Assembly (NCBI GenBank): GCA_018266555.1
Contig: JAFEAF010000018.1
Location: forward strand, 17,932 to 81,931
From: Bacteroidota bacterium
Lineage (GTDB): Bacteria > Bacteroidota > Bacteroidia > Chitinophagales > Chitinophagaceae
Reading direction: 5' to 3'
Length of the DNA: 64,000 nt
Shown here piece after piece: positions 14,740 to 23,810 of the stretch. A program made the translations under genes and the position numbers. The notes beneath the pieces are model-generated. The model did no database searches, had not been told where the DNA came from, and saw only the letters and a program-made list of their open reading frames with translations. Every line of letters begins with the position of its first letter. Position 1 is the first letter of the stretch.

Positions 14740-16077
14740 TTGGAAAATCATTCGGCTATTTATTTTCTGTATCAAAATGATTCCCATTTTTTTTTAGCTG
14801 CTAATCCGCAGACACCTGCTTTCCTTATTGTTCTATTACTGGCTTTACTACTGCTTACATTCACTATATCCGGAGCCGAAGTGGCATTGTTTTCATTGAA
14901 CAGTAAGGATGTGAATATGCTAAAAACAAAGCAACATGACGCTGCCCGCCGAATTGTCCGCCTGCTGGAAGAGCCCAAAGAAGTTTATTCCTCTTTACTC
15001 ATCAGCAGTACGTTTATCAACATTTGCATTATTGTTCTTTCTAATTTCCTGATTGACCAGTTTAACTTTTTACCGAAAGAAAATTATCTGATTGAAATAC
15101 TTTTTAAAGTAGTGACTATCGGGTTTGTACTTATATTTTTCGGAGAAATTTTTCCTAAAGTATGGGCCACACAAAATAATCTTCGTTTTGCTTACGGGGC
15201 TTCTTATATTGTAGAGTCTCTGCACCTTTTATTGCGCAGGATCAGTGTATCGACTGTAAAACTGGCAAATAATATCGGGAAAAAATTAGGTGCTGATAAA
15301 TCGGAAGTTGTAAGTATCAAAGAACTGGATCAGGCTATTGATATTAAAACGGATGATGAAACCTCGCAGGAAGAAAAAAATATCATGAAAGGAATTGTAA
15401 AGTTTGCTAATATTTCCGTCAAACAGATCATGCGAAGCAGGCTGGATATTCACGGAGCGGATTTCAACTGGACCTTTGATGAATTGATAAAAAAAGTAGA
15501 AGAGTTTCACTATTCCCGGTTGCCTGTTTATAAAAATAATCTTGATGAAGTTACCGGGATTATAAATACCAAAGACCTGATACCATACTTAAACGAAACA
15601 GGAAATTTTGACTGGCACTCGCTGATGCGTCAACCCTATTTTGTTCCCGAATCCAAACTCATTGAGGATCTCCTCAAAGATTTTCAAGCAAAAAAAATTC
15701 ATTTTGCCGTAGTAGTGGACGAGTTTGGCGGTACCAGTGGCATTGTAACTATGGAAGATATACTGGAGGAAGTGATCGGTGATATCAATGATGAATTTGA
15801 TGAAGAAATGAACCTGAACCACAAGCTTGATGACAACAATTTTATTTTTGATGGAAAAACCATGCTGAATGATGTGTGCAGAATGATGAAATTGCCTATT
15901 GATACTTTTGATCAGGTAAGAGGAAACAGTGAGTCGCTGGCAGGATTGATACTGGAATTGTCTGGCGAATTTCCTGAAGTAAACACCGTGATACCCTGTG
16001 GTGATTTTCAATTTACTATTTTGGATACAGAGAATAATCGCATCCGGCAAGCGAAGGTTACGATACTTATAAAATAA
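14740..16077 (+). CDS. gldE: Gliding motility-associated CBS-domain protein GldE
   Basis: 445 residues from TTG 14740; no ATG stands near the family start. Three to four membrane segments of a CNNM/DUF21 domain (about 25-195, including FLIVLLLALLLLTFTISGAE), a pair of CBS domains (about 215-335, IMRSRLDIHGADF ... VVVDEFGGTSGIVTMEDILE), and a C-terminal CorC/HlyC transporter-associated domain (about 350-440). The arrangement is that of GldE and HlyC/CorC-type proteins; GldE was defined in Flavobacterium gliding, where it is thought to support GldD function. It is followed 14 bp later by gldD, as in other Bacteroidota, which supports the name. CorC-type ion transport is an alternative description of activity. 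Confidence 0.88.
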   Translation: MENHSAIYFLYQNDSHFFLAANPQTPAFLIVLLLALLLLTFTISGAEVALFSLNSKDVNMLKTKQHDAARRIVRLLEEPKEVYSSLLISSTFINICIIVLSNFLIDQFNFLPKENYLIEILFKVVTIGFVLIFFGEIFPKVWATQNNLRFAYGASYIVESLHLLLRRISVSTVKLANNIGKKLGADKSEVVSIKELDQAIDIKTDDETSQEEKNIMKGIVKFANISVKQIMRSRLDIHGADFNWTFDELIKKVEEFHYSRLPVYKNNLDEVTGIINTKDLIPYLNETGNFDWHSLMRQPYFVPESKLIEDLLKDFQAKKIHFAVVVDEFGGTSGIVTMEDILEEVIGDINDEFDEEMNLNHKLDDNNFIFDGKTMLNDVCRMMKLPIDTFDQVRGNSESLAGLILELSGEFPEVNTVIPCGDFQFTILDTENNRIRQAKVTILIK

Positions 16078-16091
16078 TAAACTATACCAAT

Positions 16092-16694
16092 TTGAAAAAT
16101 ATTTTCTGTATTATCCTTATAATAACCAGTGTTAGCGGTTTATTTTTTTCCTGTAATAGCAATTACACGATCGGGAAAAAGAAAGGGTATTTTAAAATTG
16201 ATTTCCCCGAAAAAAAATACCAGTTGTTTGATCCACCCGGCTATCCTTACAGCTTTGAATACCCGGAGTATGCTAAAATTGTTAAAGACACATCTTTTTT
16301 TGAAGATAAACCGGAAAACCCATGGTGGATTAATGTGGATCTGCCGCAGTTTGCCGGGCGTATTTATATAAGCTATAAAGTGATTACATCTAGAAACAAA
16401 CTGGATTCGCTTGTAAGTGATGCTTTCAAGATGGCGTACAAGCAGCATGTCACTATTTCAACCGGCATTACCGACAGTGTAATGAAAACGCCGAACGGGG
16501 TTGAAGGGATATATTTTACACTTGCAGGGAATACGGCAACAGCCAATCAATTTTTTCTGACGGATTCCACCAGACATTTTTTAAGAGGGGCCTTGTATTT
16601 TAATGCAACTCCCAATGCAGACTCTCTCGGAGTTGTCAATGATTTTCTAAAACAGGATATCAAACACCTTATTAATACTCTGAAGTGGAAATAA
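16092..16694 (+). CDS. gldD: Gliding motility lipoprotein GldD
   Basis: 200 residues from TTG 16092, giving the lipoprotein signal MKNIFCIILIITSVSGLFFSC with the acylated Cys21. Family hallmarks follow: GYFKIDFPEKKYQLFD, PYSFEYPEYAKI and ENPWWINVDLPQF. GldD is a lipoprotein needed for gliding and linked to the type IX secretion system; its biochemical role is unknown. Retained also in non-gliding members of the phylum. The gene follows gldE by 14 bp and the two should be cotranscribed. Confidence 0.92.
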   Translation: MKNIFCIILIITSVSGLFFSCNSNYTIGKKKGYFKIDFPEKKYQLFDPPGYPYSFEYPEYAKIVKDTSFFEDKPENPWWINVDLPQFAGRIYISYKVITSRNKLDSLVSDAFKMAYKQHVTISTGITDSVMKTPNGVEGIYFTLAGNTATANQFFLTDSTRHFLRGALYFNATPNADSLGVVNDFLKQDIKHLINTLKWK

Positions 16695-16740
16695 CCAAAT
16701 GAAAATTATTTTTAAATCATCTCTGCCATTTCAAAAGAGC

Positions 16741-16748
16741 TATTTTTG
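16741..16748 (+). promoter_or_regulatory. Candidate -7 promoter box of the DUF3109-lutB operon
   Basis: TATTTTTG matches TAnnTTTG exactly, 17 bp before the TTG start at 16766, so the transcript would have a leader of roughly 10-14 nt. Confidence 0.5.
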
Positions 16749-16765
16749 CAGACAAAGGAAATGGA

Positions 16766-17383
16766 TTGGTAGTTATTGAAAACATATTGATCAGTGATGA
16801 TGTGATTGAAAAAAGATTTGTTTGTGACCTTCATAAATGCAAAGGTGGTTGTTGCGAAGTTGGCGATGCCGGAGCACCTCTGAATGATGAAGAATTGGAT
16901 TCTATTTCAGAAGTGTATGAACATGTGAAACCATATCTTACTGATGCCTCAGTTAGAGAAATCAAAGTAAAAGGAAAATATGTATACAATTCAGAATTTG
17001 GCTGGGTGACTCCTACCCTGGGAAGTGATAATGAAATTTGTGTATATGGCGTGAGAGATAATCATGGAATTATAAAATGTGCTTTTGAACAGGCGTACAA
17101 TGATGGCGTGATCTCCTGGAAAAAACCCATTAGCTGTCATCTTTATCCCATCATTGCAAAAAAGGGAAAATACGGCGACTATGATCAGGTAAATTATGAG
17201 CCAAGAGAAATTTTATGCAGCCCGGGATGTGCACTGGGAAAAAAACTAAAAGTACCGGTATATGAATTCTTAAAAGAAGCTATTGTAAGGAAATACGGGG
17301 AAGAATTTTATCATGCATTGGATATAGCTGCTAAACTGAAGGAAGCATCTTATAAAAATGAAAAAATAAAAAATAATTTGTGA
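16766..17383 (+). CDS. DUF3109 family cysteine-rich protein
   Basis: 205 residues from TTG 16766. The nearby ATG at 16761 is in another frame and reads a stop at once. Eight or more conserved cysteines are arranged as CDLHKCKGGCCEVG (about 19-32), ICVYG, IIKCAFE, ISCHLYPI and ILCSPGCALG, a pattern of the YkgJ-like or DUF3109 metal-binding family, probably zinc or Fe-S. No function is established. The last codons overlap the next gene (GTGA), so translation is coupled to lutB, and the DUF3109 protein may serve a role in maturation of, or electron supply to, that Fe-S protein (inference). Confidence 0.85.
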   Translation: MVVIENILISDDVIEKRFVCDLHKCKGGCCEVGDAGAPLNDEELDSISEVYEHVKPYLTDASVREIKVKGKYVYNSEFGWVTPTLGSDNEICVYGVRDNHGIIKCAFEQAYNDGVISWKKPISCHLYPIIAKKGKYGDYDQVNYEPREILCSPGCALGKKLKVPVYEFLKEAIVRKYGEEFYHALDIAAKLKEASYKNEKIKNNL

Positions 17384-18759
17384 AAACAACCGCAGCAGAT
17401 TTTATTGCAAAGAGCACCATAAAAGCTGCCGATAAAGAACATCGGCGTAAAATCAATTTCAATATTGGTAAATACGATGCTGCTGTAGTGCAGGGCAAAC
17501 AACAGTTTGAAGATTTACATGCTGTAAGAGAAAAAGCGAAAAATCTGAAATGGAGAGCCATTGATAAACTGGATTATTATCTTGAGACATTTGAAAAAAA
17601 TATTTCTAGCCGCGGTGCAAAAGTCATCTGGGCAGAAAATACAGAGCAGGCATTGGAAGAAATTGGGAAAATTTGTGCTGCCAGGAATTGTAAAACCATT
17701 GTGAAGAGTAAAAGCATGGTGACTGAAGAAATTCACCTCAATAATTTCCTAAAAGAAAACGGAATTGAAAGCGTAGAAACTGATTTGGGAGAATATATTC
17801 AGCAATTGGATGGGGAGCCCCCATATCATATAGTGACGCCGGCTATGCACAAAAGCAAAGAAGATGTTGCAAAATTATTTTCAGAAAAATTAGGAACCGA
17901 TCCCAGGGCCACACCCGAACAAATGACATTGGTCGCCAGATCAATCCTGAGAGAAAAATATGTACAGGCAGAAATAGGGGTGACCGGGGCCAATTTTATT
18001 ATTGCAGACATTGGGGCAATTGCCGTTACCGAAAATGAAGGCAATGCACGGCTGAGCAGCGCCTGGCCAAAAACACATATTGTTATTGTCGGTATTGAAA
18101 AAATGATCCCCTCCCTTAATGATCTTTCATTATTTCTTCCATTGCTGGCAACTTACGGCACGGGGCAGAGGATTACAGTCTATAATACTATTATCTCAGG
18201 GCCCCGCCAGGAAAACGAACCGGATGGACCTGAAGAAATGTATGTGATCCTGCTTGACAACGGACGTACAAATATTTTGGCTAATGAAAAAGTCAGAGAA
18301 AGTTTGTATTGCATTCGTTGCGGCGCTTGCCTGAATGTATGCCCTGTTTATAAAAATATAGGTGGCCATTCTTATGGTTCCACATACAGCGGCCCCATCG
18401 GATCCGTCATCACGCCACAGATGAAACCTTTAAACGAATGGAAACACCTGAGCTATGCTTCATCTCTATGTGGTGCCTGCACTGAAGTGTGCCCCGTAAA
18501 AATTAAAATTCATGAATTACTTCTCGAAAATCGCCATGAGTCAGCAGAGGAAGGATTCAGTTCTTATGGAGAACGAATAGCCTGGAAAGGTTGGAAGCAA
18601 GCGATGTTGCATCGCAAACTAATGAACACCGGTACAAGAAAAATGAAAAATTGGGTTGTAAATACACTGGTAAAAGGATGGAAAAAACATCGTAGTGAAT
18701 TGGAATTTCCTAAAAAATCATTTAACCAGATGTGGAGAGAAAAGAACCATTCCGGGTAA
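17380..18759 (+). CDS. lutB: LutB/LldF-type iron-sulfur protein (lactate utilisation)
   Basis: 459 residues from GTG 17380, overlapping the upstream stop by four bases. An LUD domain (about 60-300; TGANFIIADIGAIAVTENEG is typical) is followed by two 4Fe-4S motifs, CIRCGACLNVCPVY and CGACTEVCPVKI, and a C-terminal helical tail. In Bacillus LutA, LutB and LutC together oxidise L-lactate to pyruvate. The lutC homolog is 19 kb away at 37985 and no lutA (CCG-domain) gene is in the window, so the complex is genetically split here. The GTG/TGA overlap suggests coupling with the DUF3109 gene. Confidence 0.9.
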   Translation: MKTTAADFIAKSTIKAADKEHRRKINFNIGKYDAAVVQGKQQFEDLHAVREKAKNLKWRAIDKLDYYLETFEKNISSRGAKVIWAENTEQALEEIGKICAARNCKTIVKSKSMVTEEIHLNNFLKENGIESVETDLGEYIQQLDGEPPYHIVTPAMHKSKEDVAKLFSEKLGTDPRATPEQMTLVARSILREKYVQAEIGVTGANFIIADIGAIAVTENEGNARLSSAWPKTHIVIVGIEKMIPSLNDLSLFLPLLATYGTGQRITVYNTIISGPRQENEPDGPEEMYVILLDNGRTNILANEKVRESLYCIRCGACLNVCPVYKNIGGHSYGSTYSGPIGSVITPQMKPLNEWKHLSYASSLCGACTEVCPVKIKIHELLLENRHESAEEGFSSYGERIAWKGWKQAMLHRKLMNTGTRKMKNWVVNTLVKGWKKHRSELEFPKKSFNQMWREKNHSG

Positions 18760-18775
18760 AATTACTTTTTAAAGG

Positions 18776-19780
18776 TCACACACCTTCCGATACCGGTTGT
18801 TCACTGGCGGGCACAGATTTAAAAGCTTTGTTTACTAAGTAAACTCCTAATAAAGCTATTAATCCACCAATGCCGATTAACGGGCCCATTTTTTCATGTA
18901 GCAATAGCCAGCCTAAAATTATAGCCACTATCGGATTGATATAAGCATAAATAGAAATTTGCTCCGTAGGCAAACGTTGCAATGCATACATATAACAAAT
19001 GAATGTAAATATGGAACCAATAAGTATCAGGTATGCTAAACAAGCCCAGGCTTGCCATGGAATAGCTGTAATCGGAATAGCGTTGCCGGTGAACTTTGTA
19101 AGCGTTAACAATAGCGATCCTGAAATCAGCATTTGCAATCCAAGGCTGAAATAAGGATTAAAACTTGCTGCTTGTTTTTTTGTATATAAAGTTCCAAATG
19201 CCCAGGACCAGGTAGCGGCAATTGATAATAATATTCCGAAACGGAAATCCGAATTAAAGAAATCATTGAAATGCTCATAGAAAATTATACAAACGCCGCT
19301 AAATCCGAGTATCAATCCCACAATAGCTTTTGCAGGAATTCTTGATCCTGAAAATAAACCGATTACCACCAGCCAGATTGGAAATATAGAACCAATGATG
19401 GCTCCCAACCCCGCAGAAATATATTGAACACCCCAGGTACTGAGTCCATTACTCAGACCAAAATTCAGGATACCCAGTATCAGGATTGTCCACCACTCTT
19501 TTCCCTTCGGAAGTTTGGCTCCTTTTAATAAAAAGAAAATAACATAAATGATCCCGGCGATTAGTTGACGAATTCCAGCAAGCTGCAATGCAGGCATTTG
19601 TTTCACTCCTTGCTCAGACGCTAACCAGGTAGTGCCCCAAAAAAAACATACCAGCGCCAATGCAAATATTGCTTTTGCTTTAGCCCCTTTTTTATGAATA
19701 GTCAATGGATTCAGTACAGATAAATGTCTGATGGTATCACCTGTTTGAGACAAAGTTTTTAAAATATCAAAGCGGGGCAT
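18776..19780 (-). CDS. EamA/DMT superfamily transporter
   Basis: 334 residues from ATG 19780. Ten membrane segments in two EamA halves (about 37-170 and 185-320), with AIFALALVCFFWGTTWLASE opening the first and ISIYAYINPIVAIILGWLLL closing the second. The first ~35 residues precede the family start and are unusual; an in-frame TTG (MTIHKKGAKAKAIF) at about residue 28 is an alternative start. Drug/metabolite transporters export amino acids or other small molecules; the substrate cannot be told. It is convergent with lutB (16 bp), and downstream of purH on the same strand. Confidence 0.88.
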   Translation of the reverse strand: MPRFDILKTLSQTGDTIRHLSVLNPLTIHKKGAKAKAIFALALVCFFWGTTWLASEQGVKQMPALQLAGIRQLIAGIIYVIFFLLKGAKLPKGKEWWTILILGILNFGLSNGLSTWGVQYISAGLGAIIGSIFPIWLVVIGLFSGSRIPAKAIVGLILGFSGVCIIFYEHFNDFFNSDFRFGILLSIAATWSWAFGTLYTKKQAASFNPYFSLGLQMLISGSLLLTLTKFTGNAIPITAIPWQAWACLAYLILIGSIFTFICYMYALQRLPTEQISIYAYINPIVAIILGWLLLHEKMGPLIGIGGLIALLGVYLVNKAFKSVPASEQPVSEGV

Positions 19781-19943
19781 TGAAGTTTTTAATTTATACT
19801 CAGGGTTAAAAAATATATGATACCAGCTTTAGTAATTTTTATCATCATTCCCTGCGACACCTGCCTGATCAGCATGCTGGCTCCTTTTTAGCTACATTAG
19901 TTCTGTCCTGCGTTTTATCATTTCACTTTCCCGCTTCTCTTTA

Positions 19944-21479
19944 TCAATGTTTAAAATGTCTCATTCCTGTCATCACCATTGCCAGGTTATTTTTTACACA
20001 GTATTCAATCGAATCTTTATCCCGGACAGAACCGCCGGGTTGAATAAATGATGTAATACCTGCTTCATGTGAAAGCTTCACACAATCTTCAAACGGGAAA
20101 AAAGCATCGCTTGCAAGTACAGCTCCATGCAGGTCAAAATTAAACTGTTTTGCTTTTTCAATTGCCTGTCGCAAGGCATCAATACGGCTGGTTTGTCCAC
20201 AGCCTTTTCCAATCAATTGTTTATTTTTAACCAAAGCAATCGCATTTGACTTTAAATGCTTGCAGACCAGGTTAGCAAATTTCAAATCTTCCTTCTCCAT
20301 ATCAATGGTTTTTCTTCCCCCTACTTCTTTCCATTCGGAAAAATTTCCTTCATCAATAGACTGGATCAATATTCCATTTAATAAGGACCGCTGAATTTCC
20401 TGTTGGCTACCTGCATCCTGATCCTTGTATCTTAATAAAATTCTGTTTTTCTTCGATTTCAAGACAGACAGTGCATCTATATCAAATGACGGCGCTATCA
20501 ATACCTCAAAAAATATTTCATTAATTGCCTGTGCTGTTGCCAGGTCAATAGCTTTATTACTGACCAATACGCCACCGAAAGCAGACTCCGGATCGCCGGC
20601 TAATGCAGCGTCCCAACTTTCTTTTACATTATTTCTTTGTGCAATGCCGCAAACATTGGTGTGTTTGATGATGGCAAAAACAGCCTCCCCGCTCTCCGGG
20701 GGAGCAGGTTGAGCAGCATCAACAATAAGGCTAATTGCAGCATCAACATCCACAAGATTGTTATAGGATAATTCTTTACCATTTAACTGGTCAAACAGTT
20801 CATTCAGGTCACCAAAAAATTTTGCCTGCTGATGCGGGTTTTCTCCATAGCGAAGCGGCTGCTCTTCTTTATTAAAAGGCGTGAGAAATGAGGCCTGGTG
20901 AAAATAATCGGAGATAGCAGTATCATAAGCTGTGCAAACATCAAATGCTTTGATGGCAAATGTTTTTCTTTGTTCCAATGAAGTCTCGCCATTTTGTTCT
21001 TTCAAAATAATTTCCAGCGCTGCATAATCTTTTTTATTGGCAATCACTACCACATCAGCATGATTTTTTGCGGCGCCTCTTATCATGGATGGTCCGCCGA
21101 TGTCAATTTTTTCTATAATGGCTTTCTCATCTGTCGTGGCGGCTACTGTTTCTTCAAACGGGTATAGATCAACAATCACCAGGTCAATTTCAGGAATATT
21201 ATATTGTTTCATTTCCTGCACATGCGTGGCATCATTTCTTTTTCCAAGAATACCGCCGAAAACGGAAGGATGCAATGTTTTCACTCTTCCGCCGAGTATA
21301 GATGGATAAGTGGTCAATGATTCAACCGGAATAACCTTTATGCCGAGTTGTTCAATGAATTGCTGTGTGCCGCCTGTTGAGTAAATAGTTACATTAAGTT
21401 CGGATAATAATTTTACAATAGGCTCAAGGCCATCTTTGTAAAAAACAGAGATGAGCGCAGACTGAATTCTTTTGTTCAT
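19944..21479 (-). CDS. purH: Bifunctional AICAR transformylase/IMP cyclohydrolase
   Basis: 511 residues, ATG 21479. The N-terminal MGS-like IMP cyclohydrolase domain (SVFYKDGLEPIVKLLSELNV, STGGT, GGRVKTLHPSVFGGIL) is followed by the AICARFT domain (RYGENPHQQA, KELSYNNLVDVDAA, KHTNVCG, ending IQPGGSVRDKDSIEYC and MVMTGMRHFKH). It carries out the last two steps of de novo purine synthesis. Compared with E. coli from memory, about eight extra residues (PAPPESGE region) precede the KHTNVCG motif, encoded by a GC-rich palindromic repeat at 20681-20710. A 32-bp perfect palindrome lies 16 bp upstream of the start. Confidence 0.96.
   Translation of the reverse strand: MNKRIQSALISVFYKDGLEPIVKLLSELNVTIYSTGGTQQFIEQLGIKVIPVESLTTYPSILGGRVKTLHPSVFGGILGKRNDATHVQEMKQYNIPEIDLVIVDLYPFEETVAATTDEKAIIEKIDIGGPSMIRGAAKNHADVVVIANKKDYAALEIILKEQNGETSLEQRKTFAIKAFDVCTAYDTAISDYFHQASFLTPFNKEEQPLRYGENPHQQAKFFGDLNELFDQLNGKELSYNNLVDVDAAISLIVDAAQPAPPESGEAVFAIIKHTNVCGIAQRNNVKESWDAALAGDPESAFGGVLVSNKAIDLATAQAINEIFFEVLIAPSFDIDALSVLKSKKNRILLRYKDQDAGSQQEIQRSLLNGILIQSIDEGNFSEWKEVGGRKTIDMEKEDLKFANLVCKHLKSNAIALVKNKQLIGKGCGQTSRIDALRQAIEKAKQFNFDLHGAVLASDAFFPFEDCVKLSHEAGITSFIQPGGSVRDKDSIEYCVKNNLAMVMTGMRHFKH
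20681..20710. repeat. Palindromic repeat-like insertion within purH
   Basis: On the plus strand the stretch reads CAGCCTCCCCGCTCTCCGGG then GGAGCAGGTT, containing CTCCCC/GGGGAG complementary arms on the coding strand. It encodes about PAPPESGEA in frame. It shares AGCCTCCCC and CTCCG-GGAG with the element in the amidohydrolase gene (62873-62905), where the orientation relative to the gene is opposite. Confidence 0.45.
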
Positions 21480-21494
21480 AAATGGAAGTTGAAT

Positions 21495-21526
21495 AGGTAT
21501 GCCACGGTTCGAACCGTGGCATACCT
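21495..21526. promoter_or_regulatory. 32-bp perfect palindrome upstream of purH
   Basis: AGGTATGCCACGGTTC is followed directly by its exact reverse complement GAACCGTGGCATACCT, with no spacer. It lies 16 bp upstream of the purH ATG and 25 bp downstream of the comEC stop. It could be an operator, a transcript-end cruciform, or a mobile repeat. No T run follows on the minus strand. Confidence 0.6.
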
Positions 21527-21551
21527 CATTGTAAGAATCGCAAAGATAAGT

Positions 21552-23666
21552 TTACTGAAGATTCATTACAAAAGCTCCTTTTTCTATTGTGGCGTAAGTC
21601 GGAATACCAAGCGAGTTGCAATCTTTTTTCCACCGGGTTACATTCCAGGATGGGACTGAACCGTCGAACACTATTTGTTTGATATCAAATGTTCGGGCAA
21701 GCTTCAGAATATCAATACCCGGGTTTTTTGAAATTACCAGCAGATCAACAGGCGTCGGGGTTGCGGATTCAGAAAAGAAAAAAGAAGTATCAATCAACAT
21801 GATCTTTTTTGAACCGAAAATAAAATAGTTATTTCCTGCTTGTGTGCTTTTTGTTTTTGGATCAACTGAAATCCGATGCAATATCCGGGAAGGCTTTAAA
21901 TGAAAATTTCTTAAAAAATCATCCTGAAGTAAATCATTGTCGCCGGTAAAGCGGTAATCCCTTCCCTGGATGATGTCAATCGCTTGCCGTTGCGGTATAT
22001 TATATACAATGATTTTTTTCTGGCCGTTTCTATTAATAAAAGAAAAAGAGCGAAGGAGCATAAACCCCACCAACCCGATCAGCGCTATTTTTAATCCTAT
22101 TTTACTTTTTTCGAGCAACCAATTTCCTGCTCCGGCAATGATCGTATATAATAACAAAGTTTGAACAATATTGATCTGCAACCCATCCCAAAGGGAATAA
22201 GGGAGTGATTCGATTCTTTGAATGTAACTGTTCATCAAACCTATCAGCCAGGATAAAATTTTACCAACCAACCCGGCGATTGCAGGAATAAAGAATACAG
22301 AACACAAAAAAATTTCTCCTAACAAAATCATACTGGATAATGGTACAGCAATGAAATTTGTCAAGAGGAAATAATTGGGAAATTGATGAAAATGAAAAAT
22401 ACTTAATGGCACGGTGAGTATCTGCGCAGCAATGCTCACCGTATTTAATTTCCAGATGAAATCAACTATTTTATTCCGGAAATAAATCCAATTGTAAATC
22501 GGACGCATGAAAATTACTATACTGAGTACTGCTGCATAAGAAAGTTGAAAACCGACATCCCACAGCCAATACGGGTTATAACATAACAGGATGAATGCTG
22601 AAAAAGCCAATGTGTTATAGATTGAAGTTTTCTTTGCGAGGCTTTCCCCGGTTACAATGCAAGTGAACATTACTGCGGAACGGATGACGGAGGCCTGGGC
22701 GCCCGCCAGCAAACTGAAAAACCAGAGGCCGGCAATGATTGATACCGGGCGAAGCCAGCAAATTTGTTTTTTGCGTTGCAATGGTTTTAATAAAAGTGAT
22801 AGCAACCAATACACCAATGCCAGATGCATTCCCGATATGGCGATGATATGTACTACACCGGTGTTCGTGTAAGATTGAATTAAATTCTGATCCAGGTCAT
22901 CTTTATACCCGATCAGTAATGCTTCGGCAAGGCCTTGCTCTTTTTCGCCCGGAATGAATTTGCGAATGATGCCGATCACTTTTTCCCGGACACTGAATAA
23001 AAAATTATTGAACCAATTTCCATTTTTTGTTTCCAGTATTCCAAATTCTTCTGGTTTCAGATATACCTGGTGTGTTATTCCCTGGAATAGAGCATAGCGT
23101 TTGTAATCAAAACCTCCTGGGTTGCCCAGGTTTTTTATTTCCTGTAAAGGTTTACGGAAAATAATCTGTGAACCATATTTCAAATGTTGTAACAAAGAAT
23201 CTGCCTGTCCTTCGGGTAAATCTTTTTTAAAATAAAGAATGACCTTTCCTTCTGCAGGGGTTTTCTTTCCGTTTCGAAACAGGACGTTAACAGTAGCATT
23301 TGCTTTAAAGGATTTATTTTTTTCTACCAGGGGCTCTTCCAATGTTACAATCAACGCATCGTTTGGCTGATAACTTTTTCCAAACCATTCTTTATTATAC
23401 CGGATATCCTGATGCCACGATAGCATTGCACCAAGTGATAAAAAAATCAATGCAGAAAAAATCCCGCTAAACATAGATAGCTTATATCTTTCAAAGGCAG
23501 GTATAAAAAAGAAATATGCAAAACCAACAAAACTTACACCAAGAACAGACCAGCAAAAATGAAGGGGAACCTGCAGGTACCACTGTGCAATAATTCCTAC
23601 CGTAAAAGGAATCAGCAGGCGCAGGAAAGGCGACTTTTTCCAAAATGGAATTGAATAGGAAGCCAT
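21552..23666 (-). CDS. comEC: ComEC/Rec2 family DNA-uptake channel protein
   Basis: About 704 residues from ATG 23666. The frame extends to a GTG at 23747, but MASYSIPFWKKSPFLRLLIP is a normal family start. Domains: N-terminal DUF4131 with two to three membrane segments and an OB-like loop (about 20-200), the competence domain with the signature VVHIIAISGMHLALVYW and eight or so further membrane segments (about 210-500), and a C-terminal region (about 560-700) with a reduced metallo-beta-lactamase-like fold. ComEC forms the inner-membrane channel for transforming ssDNA. Whether the organism is competent is not known; comF and radA are also present. Confidence 0.9.
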   Translation of the reverse strand: MASYSIPFWKKSPFLRLLIPFTVGIIAQWYLQVPLHFCWSVLGVSFVGFAYFFFIPAFERYKLSMFSGIFSALIFLSLGAMLSWHQDIRYNKEWFGKSYQPNDALIVTLEEPLVEKNKSFKANATVNVLFRNGKKTPAEGKVILYFKKDLPEGQADSLLQHLKYGSQIIFRKPLQEIKNLGNPGGFDYKRYALFQGITHQVYLKPEEFGILETKNGNWFNNFLFSVREKVIGIIRKFIPGEKEQGLAEALLIGYKDDLDQNLIQSYTNTGVVHIIAISGMHLALVYWLLSLLLKPLQRKKQICWLRPVSIIAGLWFFSLLAGAQASVIRSAVMFTCIVTGESLAKKTSIYNTLAFSAFILLCYNPYWLWDVGFQLSYAAVLSIVIFMRPIYNWIYFRNKIVDFIWKLNTVSIAAQILTVPLSIFHFHQFPNYFLLTNFIAVPLSSMILLGEIFLCSVFFIPAIAGLVGKILSWLIGLMNSYIQRIESLPYSLWDGLQINIVQTLLLYTIIAGAGNWLLEKSKIGLKIALIGLVGFMLLRSFSFINRNGQKKIIVYNIPQRQAIDIIQGRDYRFTGDNDLLQDDFLRNFHLKPSRILHRISVDPKTKSTQAGNNYFIFGSKKIMLIDTSFFFSESATPTPVDLLVISKNPGIDILKLARTFDIKQIVFDGSVPSWNVTRWKKDCNSLGIPTYATIEKGAFVMNLQ

Positions 23667-23810
23667 TTTGAAAGTTACATAGATAAACAAAATTTTCAAT
23701 ACTACTTTACGGGTATAGTTAATCAAAATATTTTTGTTTGGGTACACTTTATATTGCTTTTCAACCCGGGGGATTTCACTTCTGTGTATCTTCGGTATTC
23801 AAATATTTTT

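Noticed and set aside
19859..19890. CTGCCTGATCAGCATGCTGGC palindrome-like stretch between purH and the EamA gene
   Set aside because: Contains only short dyads (TGATCA, AGCATGCT) without extended pairing. No T run and no clear copy elsewhere in the window.
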